Shown here: in pieces, positions 1 to 8,752 of the stretch
How positions within the stretch are numbered: the first letter of the stretch is position 1
Layout: each line of letters begins with the position of its first letter
Origin: Paenibacillus sp. EZ-K15
Lineage (GTDB): Bacteria > Bacillota > Bacilli > Paenibacillales > Paenibacillaceae
Direction: 5' to 3'
Length of the DNA stretch: 64,000 nucleotides
NCBI RefSeq assembly: GCF_002573715.1
Contig: NZ_PDHM01000019.1
Coordinates: 113,572 to 177,571, forward strand
Notes under the pieces: model-generated
The model's database searches: none
The model's input: the letters and a program-made list of their open reading frames with translations, nothing else
Told to the model about the DNA's origin: nothing
Program-made: the position numbers and the translations under genes

Positions 1-140
1 GGCCAGGCCGTATATCTCGATACGTCATCATCGGATCCGTAATGAAATATATCCTGTTCGTCTTCGCTCCTCAGTTTTCTTAATATCGTTCTGGCTGTTT
101 CTAGCGTGGGGAGATCCGAAAAGATGTCTTCGATCCGCAT
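1..140 (-). CDS. GNAT family N-acetyltransferase, N-terminal part (runs off left edge)
   Basis: Only the first 46 or so codons lie in the window. The protein starts MRIEDIFSDLPTLETARTIL and continues RKLRSED, which matches the first beta strand of RimJ/RimL-type acetyltransferases (the LETERLxLRxL pattern). The ATG at 140 is preceded by GGAGGG at good spacing. Family members move an acetyl group from acetyl-CoA to an amine; the substrate cannot be read from this piece. The family call rests only on the N-terminal motif. Confidence 0.6.
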   Translation of the reverse strand, partial: MRIEDIFSDLPTLETARTILRKLRSEDEQDIFHYGSDDDVSRYTAW

Positions 141-305
141 ATCATTCACCCTCCAAAGCTTCAACGATTGATTTGAAAAGAGGCAGAGAACATCTGCATA
201 AAACCTTAATTATGTATGATATAGTTCCTTTGCACTTAAGTAAACTTCCGAGAGATAGTTCTTGTTTGGAACGAATCTTCTCATAATGGCTCTCTATCCT
301 TTCAA

Positions 306-530
306 CTATTTATTCTTCTGCTTTGCAACTTGCATACCGCCGATGATAAGCATGAGAATCCCAATTACTGCTAGAATAATCCGAACTAAGAATGGACTCA
401 TTGAAAACACAGTTTCACCTTGCCAATGCAATTCGAACAACCTTTCATTCAGCCCCACAATCGCCAATAATGGCTTAAGAAACAAACTCAGCGCTAATAA
501 TACTATCCCCCAAATAATATTGCTATTCAT
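306..530 (-). CDS. Small two-helix membrane protein
   Basis: A 74-residue protein with two hydrophobic segments, about residues 5-25 and 48-68, separated by a short polar stretch and ending in a lysine-rich tail (AKQKNK). That pattern suggests two membrane helices with a cytoplasmic C terminus. AAGAGG lies upstream of the ATG at a workable distance. I do not recognise the family. It stands alone between the clipped acetyltransferase and the efflux operon, and its role is unknown. Confidence 0.55.
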   Translation of the reverse strand: MNSNIIWGIVLLALSLFLKPLLAIVGLNERLFELHWQGETVFSMSPFLVRIILAVIGILMLIIGGMQVAKQKNK

Positions 531-756
531 TGATTCAAAACCTCTTTTCCAATTAAGATAAATGAAGATTAATTCACAATAAAACGATCTATCATTGCCT
601 TTCTAGAATTTTATTCGTCATCGAAGAAAACAGGATAAAGCAATCAAGCGTCTCTCCTCTCGTCAGAGCGTCCAATACTACCGTACCATTAATCTTTGGT
701 CTTATGACATCACGAAATGTATTTATATTTTTGTTAAACAGAGATCCATTATTAAT

Positions 757-1515
757 TTATATTCCGATCTCCTGCATTTTCACCATAACTTTCTTGACCC
801 TGCCATCCATATCCGTTCCTGCAAACTTTGGAAGCTTGAGTTCGCCTACCATTTTCCCATCGCGCATAAACATAATGCGCTCCGTCCGTGCCGCAACTTG
901 TGCATCGTGAGTGACAAGCATGACCGCGGTACCGTCTGCATTAATTTCAGAGAATATGTCCATCATTTCCTGAGCGGATATGGAGTTGAGTGCTCCCGTA
1001 GGCTCGTCGCCGAAGATAATGCTCGGGTTGTTCATCAGCGCCCGGCATATTCCCGCACGCTGAAGCTGACCACCCGAAACCTGGGTGATGTTGCGTTTTT
1101 CGAGCTCTGCGATGCCAACCCTTTTCATAAGTTCCCTCGCCTTCGACGTAATGTTCGCGGCGTTTTTACGGTTATCCCGCATAGATGGGAGAATGATATT
1201 GTCGAGGATATTCAGGTTCTTCAGCATCGTCGGCTGTTGGAACACAAAGCCCATTTTGGTTCTGCGCATATCTGCAAGCTCATTCTCCCCAAGCGTCGAT
1301 AAATCCTTATCCTCAAAAACGACTTTTCCGCCATTCACGCCATCCGTCCCGCTCAGTGCAAACATTAGTGTTGATTTTCCCGAGCCTGATGGTCCCATAA
1401 CAGCCACGAACTCACCCTCGTGTATATAGGTGGACACCCCATCCAGAACATTACGCTGTTCGCCGCCTTCGCCGAAAGATTTTACGATATCATCTCCGAT
1501 AATCAACTTTTTCAT
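757..1515 (-). CDS. ABC transporter ATP-binding protein (MacB/LolD-like)
   Basis: A 252-residue ATPase with Walker A GPSGSGKST near residue 41, Q-loop VFQQP, signature VSGGQLQRAGICRAL, Walker B SIIFGDEPTGALN and a switch histidine in VTHDAQVA. These place it with the MacB/LolD/BceA ATPases that partner FtsX-type permeases. It is the last gene of the TetR-MFS-permease-ATPase operon and starts 4 bp after the permease stop, with AAAGGAG upstream. With the permease it probably exports or extracts an amphipathic substrate such as a peptide or antibiotic. The substrate is not visible. Confidence 0.9.
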   Translation of the reverse strand: MKKLIIGDDIVKSFGEGGEQRNVLDGVSTYIHEGEFVAVMGPSGSGKSTLMFALSGTDGVNGGKVVFEDKDLSTLGENELADMRRTKMGFVFQQPTMLKNLNILDNIILPSMRDNRKNAANITSKARELMKRVGIAELEKRNITQVSGGQLQRAGICRALMNNPSIIFGDEPTGALNSISAQEMMDIFSEINADGTAVMLVTHDAQVAARTERIMFMRDGKMVGELKLPKFAGTDMDGRVKKVMVKMQEIGI

Positions 1516-1519
1516 CTGC

Positions 1520-3838
1520 CTACTCCTTTATATTTTCGGATATTTTTATTTGTCCTGCCCCCGATGTGCCGATCATGGTTGCGATAAGTACGGAAGCTAT
1601 CATCATAAGCGGGCTATACAGATACGCCGAAAGCGGATTGACCGCAAAATGAAACGCCGACGCTCCAAACGAAGAGATAACCGCACCCGCAAGCATTTCT
1701 CCGAGCGTGTTCGCCAGAAGAGTTCCAAGAACAATGCCGACAATCAGAACAAATACGGAACGTGAAACATATTGAACCTTTATGTCCGAATTCGTAAAAC
1801 CGAGGGCTTTCATAACGGCAATGGAATATCGGTCCTTAGCAACAAGCATTTTCATAAACAAAAGGGTAATCAGTACCGATATCATCAGCGCAACAACAAC
1901 TGCAGCGTCCGAAGCCTTCTTGACGGAATTGATCGTTGAGCCGAATGTCTGTGCAACAAATTCATCAATGTCTGAAATCTTAGCAAAATCAAACCTGTCC
2001 GCGTAATCCGAAATCCTGGCCTCGACAAGAGATTTATCCGAAAGTTCAGCATTGATCATGCTCCACATCACATCCGCCGAATTGTCGGTGAATACCGCTT
2101 TTGCGGTTTTGCCGCCGTTGGTAATGTCGGAATAGATTCCACTTACCGTTAAATCTTTTTCCTGTCCCTCCATCACCAGCGTAATGACATCACCAACCTT
2201 CTTGCTCAGCTCATCCGCGTTCAAAACCGACAGTGCAATTTCATTCTTTGCGACGGGTGCTCTGCCTTTGGAATAGGCAATTGGGAATACGGAATGGTCA
2301 CCGAGTTCGATTTTTATGTTTTCCTCAGAACCGTTTTCTGTTTTGATGTTAAATACTTTTGTTGTAAGGACGGCAACCTTGGATATGGCACGGTCGCTGC
2401 TCATCGCATTTCGTAGTTCAGCCGTTTTCTCTGAAATGTTATCGGTCTGCTGTATGTCAGCACGTATATCATAGTTTCCGATCCCCATATATTGGATGAA
2501 GCTTGTAGAGGAGATAGTGTTGTACAAATTCTGTGGAACAATCATGATAAAAGCTGCAATCACCAACACCGTTAGGCTAGTAGCATAAAGCCTTTTCCTT
2601 GCCAGAACGTCTTTGATACCGAGGAAAACATTCGTATTCAACAACCTGTTTCCACTTAGATTAAAACGTTTGGCGCCTGTGTTTTTCTCCTGTGAAGTGC
2701 CAAAGCGTATGGCTTCTGCAGCGGATATCTTCCGAAAACGTTTCAACACTGTGTTTACATAGGTGATGATGGCAAGGAATACAAGCAATATGCCGATGAT
2801 TCCGAACAACAAAGCATAGGCGGCAGTTTCACTTTCTCCCATATAAAGCCGTATATTTTCAAGAAGCATGCCTTGGAACATCAACGACAGCGCAAAACCG
2901 AGCATACTACCCGCCGCGGCAATCGCTGCGTATTTCGCAAGATACATCTTCTTTATGTCGGAAACACGCAGCCCTATTGCCATCATAACCCCAATCTCGC
3001 GATAATCTTCTTCGATTTTGGCCAGGAGCGTAAATCGTATGCACATCAATGCGATGGCCACGACAAGCGCGCTCACAAGAAGTATAACCGCGATCATCAA
3101 CCCATCGGAAAGTGCGTTCATCATTTTGAAAAGCTTATATGTAACGGTTGGTCCGTTTGCTTCAAGTCCTGCGGAGGCGTAAGCCGCTTCAAATGAACCG
3201 AGCTCGGATAAATCCTTTAATCTAAACTCAATCAGATACTCCGTGCTGCCGAGGCTCTTCATTTCCGCGTAATCATGTTTATGTACAAGAAATCTCTTGG
3301 AGGAGGAGAGCGTGGAGTTCATCTGGGAATCCCGGAGGAATCCTGCAACGATAAACTCCTTCCCGCTAATGACCGCCAGATCACCGACCTTGGTGGTGCC
3401 ATCCTTCATATAGCTTACCGGAACATACAACTCGCCGATGGCGGGTTGTATAATGTTACCGTCGAGATCAAGAAGATAATCGAATTTTTGGCTCTGCATG
3501 CTAAATCCGTTATCCTGGACACTGTTCGCAAGTGAATGCTCGCCTAATCGTATCCGCGCACCGTCGATATTGAGAAATTCCATCACTTGAACATCATCCA
3601 CATTGTGATGCTGCTCCGCAAAAGCTGAAAGCCGCGCAGAATCTATTTCACCCGAATGCATCTGCATAAAATGCGGGGTTTTGGCTTGTGTCATCAATGT
3701 GTTCAGTGCACCCGAAAGATTGACGACGAGGATCGCCGCAAGCGAAACAAGCATTGCCGCAGCAGCGACAAATACCATGGTTGTTAGCGTAGTGGCCTTG
3801 CTTTTTAAAAAATCATTGCGGATTATTCTGGAGTACAT
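1520..3838 (-). CDS. FtsX-like ABC transporter permease
   Basis: A 772-residue permease with an N-terminal membrane helix (about 18-40), a large extracytoplasmic domain, a core of helices around 245-380, a second extracytoplasmic domain (about 440-640) and a C-terminal helix bundle. This duplicated arrangement is typical of the long FtsX/MacB-type permeases of Bacillota. Its start overlaps the end of the upstream MFS gene by 16 bp, with AGAGGTG as ribosome binding site inside that gene, so the two are probably translationally coupled. It should form the membrane part of the complex with the ATPase that follows. Confidence 0.88.
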   Translation of the reverse strand: MYSRIIRNDFLKSKATTLTTMVFVAAAAMLVSLAAILVVNLSGALNTLMTQAKTPHFMQMHSGEIDSARLSAFAEQHHNVDDVQVMEFLNIDGARIRLGEHSLANSVQDNGFSMQSQKFDYLLDLDGNIIQPAIGELYVPVSYMKDGTTKVGDLAVISGKEFIVAGFLRDSQMNSTLSSSKRFLVHKHDYAEMKSLGSTEYLIEFRLKDLSELGSFEAAYASAGLEANGPTVTYKLFKMMNALSDGLMIAVILLVSALVVAIALMCIRFTLLAKIEEDYREIGVMMAIGLRVSDIKKMYLAKYAAIAAAGSMLGFALSLMFQGMLLENIRLYMGESETAAYALLFGIIGILLVFLAIITYVNTVLKRFRKISAAEAIRFGTSQEKNTGAKRFNLSGNRLLNTNVFLGIKDVLARKRLYATSLTVLVIAAFIMIVPQNLYNTISSTSFIQYMGIGNYDIRADIQQTDNISEKTAELRNAMSSDRAISKVAVLTTKVFNIKTENGSEENIKIELGDHSVFPIAYSKGRAPVAKNEIALSVLNADELSKKVGDVITLVMEGQEKDLTVSGIYSDITNGGKTAKAVFTDNSADVMWSMINAELSDKSLVEARISDYADRFDFAKISDIDEFVAQTFGSTINSVKKASDAAVVVALMISVLITLLFMKMLVAKDRYSIAVMKALGFTNSDIKVQYVSRSVFVLIVGIVLGTLLANTLGEMLAGAVISSFGASAFHFAVNPLSAYLYSPLMMIASVLIATMIGTSGAGQIKISENIKE

Positions 3839-5121
3839 AAGACACCTCTGTTTTCAAGCATTTTAACCGACTTTAGCTTATACAAAATGACGGACGTTAC
3901 ACATAACAGCAGCCCGGCGATGATAATGAGAAACCCCATCCCTCTGCCGAGTCCCGTACCGATGATTTTTCCCACACTGTCAGCAAGCCCCCCACCTTCA
4001 ACTAATAAAGGGGTGAACACAAAGTCCGCCAAAACACCCGAAAGCGCATACGCCGCTACGAATCCAAGCTGGGAAAGGATTCCGATCAGTGCCCAAGCTC
4101 TCCCTTGAACGGCATTATCCATGTTGGTGCGAACTAGAAAATCCAGGCTTGTGTTGGCGAACGGAAGCATTGCAAAAAACAGAAATCCCGAAACACAGAT
4201 CAAGGCAATATGTTCTCGAAATCCGAACGCCGCCATAAACACGCCTACACCAAACAAAGAAATCGAAAGAATTTTCACATAACCCTTTTGAATGGGGAGA
4301 AATCCTATAATGACACTGGATACGAGCATTCCCGAACCGACAATGGTTTCTATCATCCCTACGACGGAGCTGTTTGTAAACGTCAGCAGCATGGGAATGG
4401 TGAGTGTTTCAATAACTCCAAGGTAAAATGTCAGCACCGATGTCATGATCACAAGAACAAGTACGCCTCTGTTAGCAGAGACCGCCTTCCAACCGACTTT
4501 GATTTCGTGGATAAATGATTGTGTGGATTCGTATGTCTTGGAGGCAAGGCCACTGCGGACGGCAAGCGTAGTTGCAACGGTGACAAAAAAAGTGCAAATG
4601 TCGATGACAAGCAGCAGCTTTATATCCGTAACGGTTAGCAAGAATCCCGCAAGGATCGGCGAAATCAAAAATTTCGCCGATCCTGCCACTTGGACAAGAC
4701 CGCTTGCCCTTGTGTACTGCTCCTCCGTCAGCAAATCCGTAACCGTAGCCTTGTATGCGGGGTCAAGCAGTGATGAAAACATCGAGCTTATGGTAACTCC
4801 CACACAAATTTGCCACAGCTGTGCTTCTCCGCGAAGCATGCAGATGAGGATGAATACAAGCCCGATCGCAGAAAGACTGTCGCCTAGCACCATTAACAAT
4901 CTGCGGTCATAGCGGTCTGCAAGCACTCCGGCAAATGCGCTTAAGAGTAATGACGGCATGAACGCTAGCAAGGTAACAAGAGCCATGGCCGAGGCCTTTC
5001 CCGTCTGCTGGAAAACATATATCCCAAGCCCGAACGATGTGAGCCCGTTTCCTATGGTTGAAATAAGCTGTCCCGACCATAGTAGGAGAAATTTCTTGAA
5101 AGATTTCCCTGATTCATTCAT
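3823..5121 (-). CDS. MFS transporter
   Basis: About 432 residues with roughly twelve hydrophobic helices and the MFS loop motif GVLADRYDRRLLM after helix 2, as in MFS_3/DHA-type drug exporters. The start is placed at the ATG at 5121 (MNESGKSFKKF), because GGAGGAG lies 12 bp upstream; a longer reading frame back to 5241 would lie inside the TetR gene. The ATG overlaps the tetR stop by 8 bp. Its place behind a TetR repressor and before an ABC pair points to drug or toxic-compound efflux. The substrate is unknown. Confidence 0.88.
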   Translation of the reverse strand: MNESGKSFKKFLLLWSGQLISTIGNGLTSFGLGIYVFQQTGKASAMALVTLLAFMPSLLLSAFAGVLADRYDRRLLMVLGDSLSAIGLVFILICMLRGEAQLWQICVGVTISSMFSSLLDPAYKATVTDLLTEEQYTRASGLVQVAGSAKFLISPILAGFLLTVTDIKLLLVIDICTFFVTVATTLAVRSGLASKTYESTQSFIHEIKVGWKAVSANRGVLVLVIMTSVLTFYLGVIETLTIPMLLTFTNSSVVGMIETIVGSGMLVSSVIIGFLPIQKGYVKILSISLFGVGVFMAAFGFREHIALICVSGFLFFAMLPFANTSLDFLVRTNMDNAVQGRAWALIGILSQLGFVAAYALSGVLADFVFTPLLVEGGGLADSVGKIIGTGLGRGMGFLIIIAGLLLCVTSVILYKLKSVKMLENRGVLCTPE

Positions 5122-5761
5122 GGCTGTTCTCATCTCCTCCACCAAACATCTGCATAACGTCCATAAGGCTTCCGCTCGCTGCGCCGAGCAGCCTTTCCAC
5201 ATTCCATACAAAGGCCAGCATTCGTGATCCGCGCTCCTCATTCGTCAAGGTAATCATATCGTCATCAAACACGGTGTTCGCATAGATCACAACCATTTCC
5301 ATGCATTCATACGGATACGGTGTGCTGAACATCCCCTGCTCAATGCCTTCGCGGATGATTTCCGTCAGGATCGGCGGAACGCCGTTGATGATGACCTTTT
5401 GTATTTTCTGATGCATCAGGGCGTTCTGCGGCTTGTGAATATGCTCCATAATTTCCTTGCTGCTTCCGCCGCTTAAGTTCAGAGCCATCACAACGCGGAT
5501 AATGCGTTCGACTACGGGTATCGTCTTGTCGGAGGCAATGACCTGCGCCGCATCCAGAAGACCGTCACTATACCGATCAATTAACGCATCCATAATATCC
5601 TCCTTCGACTTGAAGTGATGATACAAAGTTCCCCGCGCAATCCCGACCTTTTCGAGAATATCGTTTGTACTCGTGCCGTCAAAGCCCTTCTGGGCAAAAA
5701 GTTCATCCGCTGCGTCAAGGATTTCGTTCCTGCGTTCCTCCGCTTTTTTTACAACTCTCAT
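5114..5761 (-). CDS. TetR/AcrR family transcriptional regulator
   Basis: A 215-residue protein with an N-terminal TetR DNA-binding domain: AADELFAQKGFDGTSTNDI followed by the recognition helix region VGIARGTLYHHFKSKEDI. The C-terminal two thirds, which would bind ligand, have no motif I can assign. It is the first gene of the efflux operon and overlaps the MFS gene by 8 bp. Two palindromes at its promoter (5782-5799 and 5806-5824) suggest autorepression and ligand-induced release of the whole operon. Confidence 0.93.
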   Translation of the reverse strand: MRVVKKAEERRNEILDAADELFAQKGFDGTSTNDILEKVGIARGTLYHHFKSKEDIMDALIDRYSDGLLDAAQVIASDKTIPVVERIIRVVMALNLSGGSSKEIMEHIHKPQNALMHQKIQKVIINGVPPILTEIIREGIEQGMFSTPYPYECMEMVVIYANTVFDDDMITLTNEERGSRMLAFVWNVERLLGAASGSLMDVMQMFGGGDENSHE

Positions 5762-5779
5762 AGTTACACCCCCTTATCA

Positions 5780-5830
5780 CCGACCGACTGCCTGTCGGTT
5801 ATAGAATAACAGGTTTCCTGTTATTGTCAA
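5780..5830 (-). promoter_or_regulatory. Promoter with two palindromic operators for the TetR efflux operon
   Basis: On the minus strand, -35 TTGACA (5830-5825) and a -10-like TATTCT are 16 bp apart. The spacer is filled by a perfect inverted repeat, ATAACAGG-AAA-CCTGTTAT (5806-5824). Just downstream of the -10 is a second inverted repeat, ACCGAC-AGGCA-GTCGGT (5782-5798), which resembles known TetR-family operators. Repressor bound at either site would block RNA polymerase. Which palindrome the adjacent TetR protein binds is not known. Confidence 0.65.
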
Positions 5831-5853
5831 GATGTTGTTAGCTGAAAAACAAA

Positions 5854-5890
5854 AGCGGCCCATCCTCTATTGAGGATGAGCTACTTTTAG
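5854..5890 (-). terminator. Terminator-like hairpin downstream of the crystallin-like gene
   Basis: CATCCTC-TATT-GAGGATG forms a 7 bp stem flanked by AAAAG and CTTTT, which extend the pairing. It ends transcription most plausibly for the minus-strand gene ending at 5908. A weak T tract is present on both strands. Confidence 0.5.
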
Positions 5891-5907
5891 TTATCCATTT
5901 CACCCTA

Positions 5908-6282
5908 TTACTGTCTAATGACAAGGATGTCTTGAGGCGGTCTGGCGGTGCTTTGGATTTGGGATATTTCAGCGTCAGTAAGATTGCGTCCTACAACAAT
6001 GAACGAAGATGTCACATTGTTAAAGTTAAAATTCCCTAAGTTCGCTACGTTTTGGCTGCCGCGGAACACACGAAATGATCCCTGAAAGTTAATTCCCGAG
6101 AACAATACAAGTGTTATTTCAGCGCGCTGCACTACATTTCGGAGTCGAAAACTGGAGAGAACGTTATTAAAGCGAAACGCTCCAAGATCACGAACTGCAA
6201 CGCCTCCACGTCTAAAGAGGATCCGACGAACGGAAAAATTAGTGCCTGACCAAAGAGCAAGACGTACATCGCTGTTTGCCAA
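5908..6282 (-). CDS. Beta/gamma-crystallin-like protein
   Basis: A 124-residue protein built of two similar segments, about residues 5-47 and 55-97. Each has an aromatic/hydrophobic strand with a following FxG-like turn (LALWSGTNF; LVLFSGINFQG) and ends in NNVLSS or NNVTSS. Those hexapeptides fit the N/D-N/D-x-x-S/T-S calcium-clamp motif of beta/gamma-crystallin domains, so a calcium-binding double Greek-key fold is likely. There is no signal peptide. The start is TTG at 6282 with AGGAAGTG upstream. The gene is monocistronic, between the TetR operon and a GNAT remnant. The function is unknown; stress or spore roles are reported for some microbial crystallins, but nothing here shows that. Confidence 0.7.
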   Translation of the reverse strand: MANSDVRLALWSGTNFSVRRILFRRGGVAVRDLGAFRFNNVLSSFRLRNVVQRAEITLVLFSGINFQGSFRVFRGSQNVANLGNFNFNNVTSSFIVVGRNLTDAEISQIQSTARPPQDILVIRQ

Positions 6283-6397
6283 CTATATCACTTCCTTTTT
6301 TGAGGTTGATATAGTATATTACCAAGTCAAAGAAAGGTAAGAGACAAAAATACCTGTATAATCGTTTGTTATTCGGATTCTACTTCCCCACGATTTC

Positions 6398-6707
6398 TTA
6401 GCTATTCTCCGAAATATATTCATCCTTTAAAAGGCCATAATACACAAGGTCTTCATATTGATTCCATTTCCTCACATGCTGTCTTAATCGCCCTTCATAT
6501 TTCATTCCTAACTTTTCCATGACTTTACCCGATGCAGGAGATAACGGGCAAATAAACGGTTCAATTTCATTTCGTCAAACGCATACCGTTCGATGTTGTT
6601 TCCGCAATATATGGATCTCCTGCTAATTGTTGAACGACTTTGGCATCATCTAGACGGAAAGGCCGTAATGTCAATCTTTCCAATTGAATGGTCGGCAGTT
6701 TCTTCAA
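6398..6707 (-). pseudogene. GNAT acetyltransferase remnant (internal deletion and frameshift)
   Basis: The N-terminal piece reads LKKLPTIQLERLTLRPFRLD and continues to NGMRLTK before a stop; the TTG at 6707 has a GGGGGAG ribosome binding site. In another frame, the C-terminal piece reads SPASGKVMEKLGMKYEGRLR and ends at 6398 with DEYISENS. Both halves are typical of RimJ/RimL-type acetyltransferases, but the middle of the domain (about 70-80 residues) is missing and the halves are out of frame. It is therefore a dead gene unless this is an assembly artefact. Confidence 0.75.
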
Positions 6708-6750
6708 ATGGTTCTCCCCCTTAGTTCCATGAATACTCCTCTGTTCCCTG

Positions 6751-7863
6751 TCAACCAAGAGAAGACAGACCCTTTTTCGGCAATCGAATCGTGAACGAAG
6801 TTCCTTGTGAAGGCTCACTTTCTACACTAATTGTGCCGTCATGAACCTGAACCAGCTTGTAGACAATCGCCATTCCGAGTCCCGTGCCCTCAGAGGTAGA
6901 ATCCGTGGTCGTGCCCCGGTAATATTGCTGGAATAGGTGCTCCACCATATGGGCCGGCATCCCTACGCCATTGTCCTTGATGCGGATTACAGCATGCTCT
7001 CCTGTGTCCGCAATCTGTACATATATATTCGTATGTTCAGGATTGTGGAGGATGGAGTTCATCATCATATTTTGCAGGATGCGCTGCATGAATTTCGAAT
7101 CAAAATCAACATAAATGGCAGGTGGATCCGCTTGAAAATGCAAATGATAGCTGCTCGCTTGTGGACTATTGCTGATATCGGCAACTACCCGTTTTGTAAA
7201 TTCGACGATATCTTGATTCGTCTTCTGTAATGGCAAAGCGCCGTCAGCGCGATTGAGCTGTGTGACGAGGCTTAAATCTTGAATCAATTCCTCCATATGC
7301 TTTCCTTTGTCGTCCATTTCCCGAATGAAAGAGATCGCCTCTTCTTTCGACCACTCGTACTGCTCATTCAATAAAAGCGCTGAGTAGCCTTTGATATAGG
7401 TTAACGGCGTTTTCAAATCATGAGAAATCCCCGCAATCCATTCCTGCTTGGCTTCTTCGATTTGGCTCCTCTCGATTTCGTTCGCTTGCAGTTTGACTCT
7501 CAAGGATTGAAGATACTCAAGCACCTCCTGATACAGGCGGAACCGCATGCGAAGTTTCCCTTTACGGGTATATATTTGAGGGAAATCGGCAGGTTGCTCA
7601 TAGTTGTCCTGCGAGAGTCGATGAATCCAGGCCATGATGAATCCGATCGGTCCGCCAAAATACCATCCAAACAAAACGATGCACAGCAGCGTACTCGCAC
7701 CAAAGATCCATCCGACAAACAGTCCTTCATCATCTAGACTGACATGGATACCGAGCAAGGGAAGAAGGCCTTCAAGAATAATAACAACGAGTACACCCGT
7801 GCCAAGCATCCATAGAATAAGTCCTAATGCCAAATGAATCGTAAATCGAGTTTTTATTCGCAT
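6751..7863 (-). CDS. Two-component sensor histidine kinase
   Basis: A 370-residue kinase with two membrane helices (about 10-32 and 50-78) and a very short extracytoplasmic loop, typical of intramembrane-sensing kinases linked to ABC transporters. The phospho-acceptor is H148 in ISHDLKTPL, followed by the N box, the G1 box DNGVGMP and the G2 box GTGLGMAIV. Its ATG overlaps the stop of the response regulator gene, so the pair is co-translated. The divergent ABC transporter at 8753 is the likely partner or target. Confidence 0.93.
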   Translation of the reverse strand: MRIKTRFTIHLALGLILWMLGTGVLVVIILEGLLPLLGIHVSLDDEGLFVGWIFGASTLLCIVLFGWYFGGPIGFIMAWIHRLSQDNYEQPADFPQIYTRKGKLRMRFRLYQEVLEYLQSLRVKLQANEIERSQIEEAKQEWIAGISHDLKTPLTYIKGYSALLLNEQYEWSKEEAISFIREMDDKGKHMEELIQDLSLVTQLNRADGALPLQKTNQDIVEFTKRVVADISNSPQASSYHLHFQADPPAIYVDFDSKFMQRILQNMMMNSILHNPEHTNIYVQIADTGEHAVIRIKDNGVGMPAHMVEHLFQQYYRGTTTDSTSEGTGLGMAIVYKLVQVHDGTISVESEPSQGTSFTIRLPKKGLSSLG

Positions 7864-8573
7864 GACAATGCCTCATTCGGGGGGATGAATTTATAACCGA
7901 TTCCCCGCAAATTCACGATGATTTTTGGTTTTCGGGTATCATCGCCGAGTTTTTTTCGCAGCTTGGCGATATGGATCGTGACCGTTTTTTCTTCCCCGTA
8001 CACATCATTTCCCCATACCAATTCGTAAAGCTGAGCCGTCGTGAAGATATGATTCGGATGTTTACAAAAGAAATGCAGCAGCTCCAGCTCCTTCGCCGTG
8101 CATTCTACAGGTTGACGCTTCACGGTTAACGTTGCCGATTCCGGATGAAAAGAGAAGTAGCCATAATCGAACGCCGTGTTTTGTTGATGTGCATTCTCCA
8201 TAAACCTTTGCCGGCGAAGGATCGCCTTGATTCGGGCAATGACCTCCAGTGGATTAAACGGCTTGGTAATATAATCGTCCCCGCCGATCCCTAGACCCGT
8301 TAATTTGTCGAAGTCGGTGGAGCGTGCGCTAATAAAAATAATCGGTGCATTCGTATGTTTCCGAATCTCCGCACATAGTTCAAAACCGCTTAGATCCGGG
8401 AGCATAATATCGAGCAAAATCATATCATATGCCTTCTCTTTGATCCGCTGCAGCGCGCCTTTGCCCGATGATGCGGTGTCGATATGCGTAAAATTCTCTT
8501 TGCGAAGCGTGATCTCCAATAACTTCAAAATACCGATTTCATCATCGACAGCTAGTATGGATGCAGATTCCAT
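7854..8573 (-). CDS. OmpR-family response regulator
   Basis: A 239-residue regulator with an N-terminal receiver (acidic pair D10-D11, phospho-acceptor D55 in LLDIMLPD, and K in ITKPFNPLE) and a C-terminal winged-helix domain ending in LRGIGYKF. GAGGGG precedes the ATG. It is encoded with the histidine kinase and divergent from the ABC transporter/lipoprotein operon, which it probably controls in the manner of BceRS or BcrRS-like systems. The inducer is unknown. Confidence 0.95.
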   Translation of the reverse strand: MESASILAVDDEIGILKLLEITLRKENFTHIDTASSGKGALQRIKEKAYDMILLDIMLPDLSGFELCAEIRKHTNAPIIFISARSTDFDKLTGLGIGGDDYITKPFNPLEVIARIKAILRRQRFMENAHQQNTAFDYGYFSFHPESATLTVKRQPVECTAKELELLHFFCKHPNHIFTTAQLYELVWGNDVYGEEKTVTIHIAKLRKKLGDDTRKPKIIVNLRGIGYKFIPPNEALSCE

Positions 8574-8752
8574 TGCGATTTTCCCCTCACTTCAAGCTTT
8601 ATCCTGTGTATTCACTTTTCTATCTTACTCTATTTACAAGATCCCGAGTTTACTCTAGTTAAAATGTTACGAGCTTTTTCCATTGTGTTTACTTTATTTT
8701 TACTTTCATTCCCTAAGCTTAGTGTAGCACATCATTAAGGGAGGAAATGACA

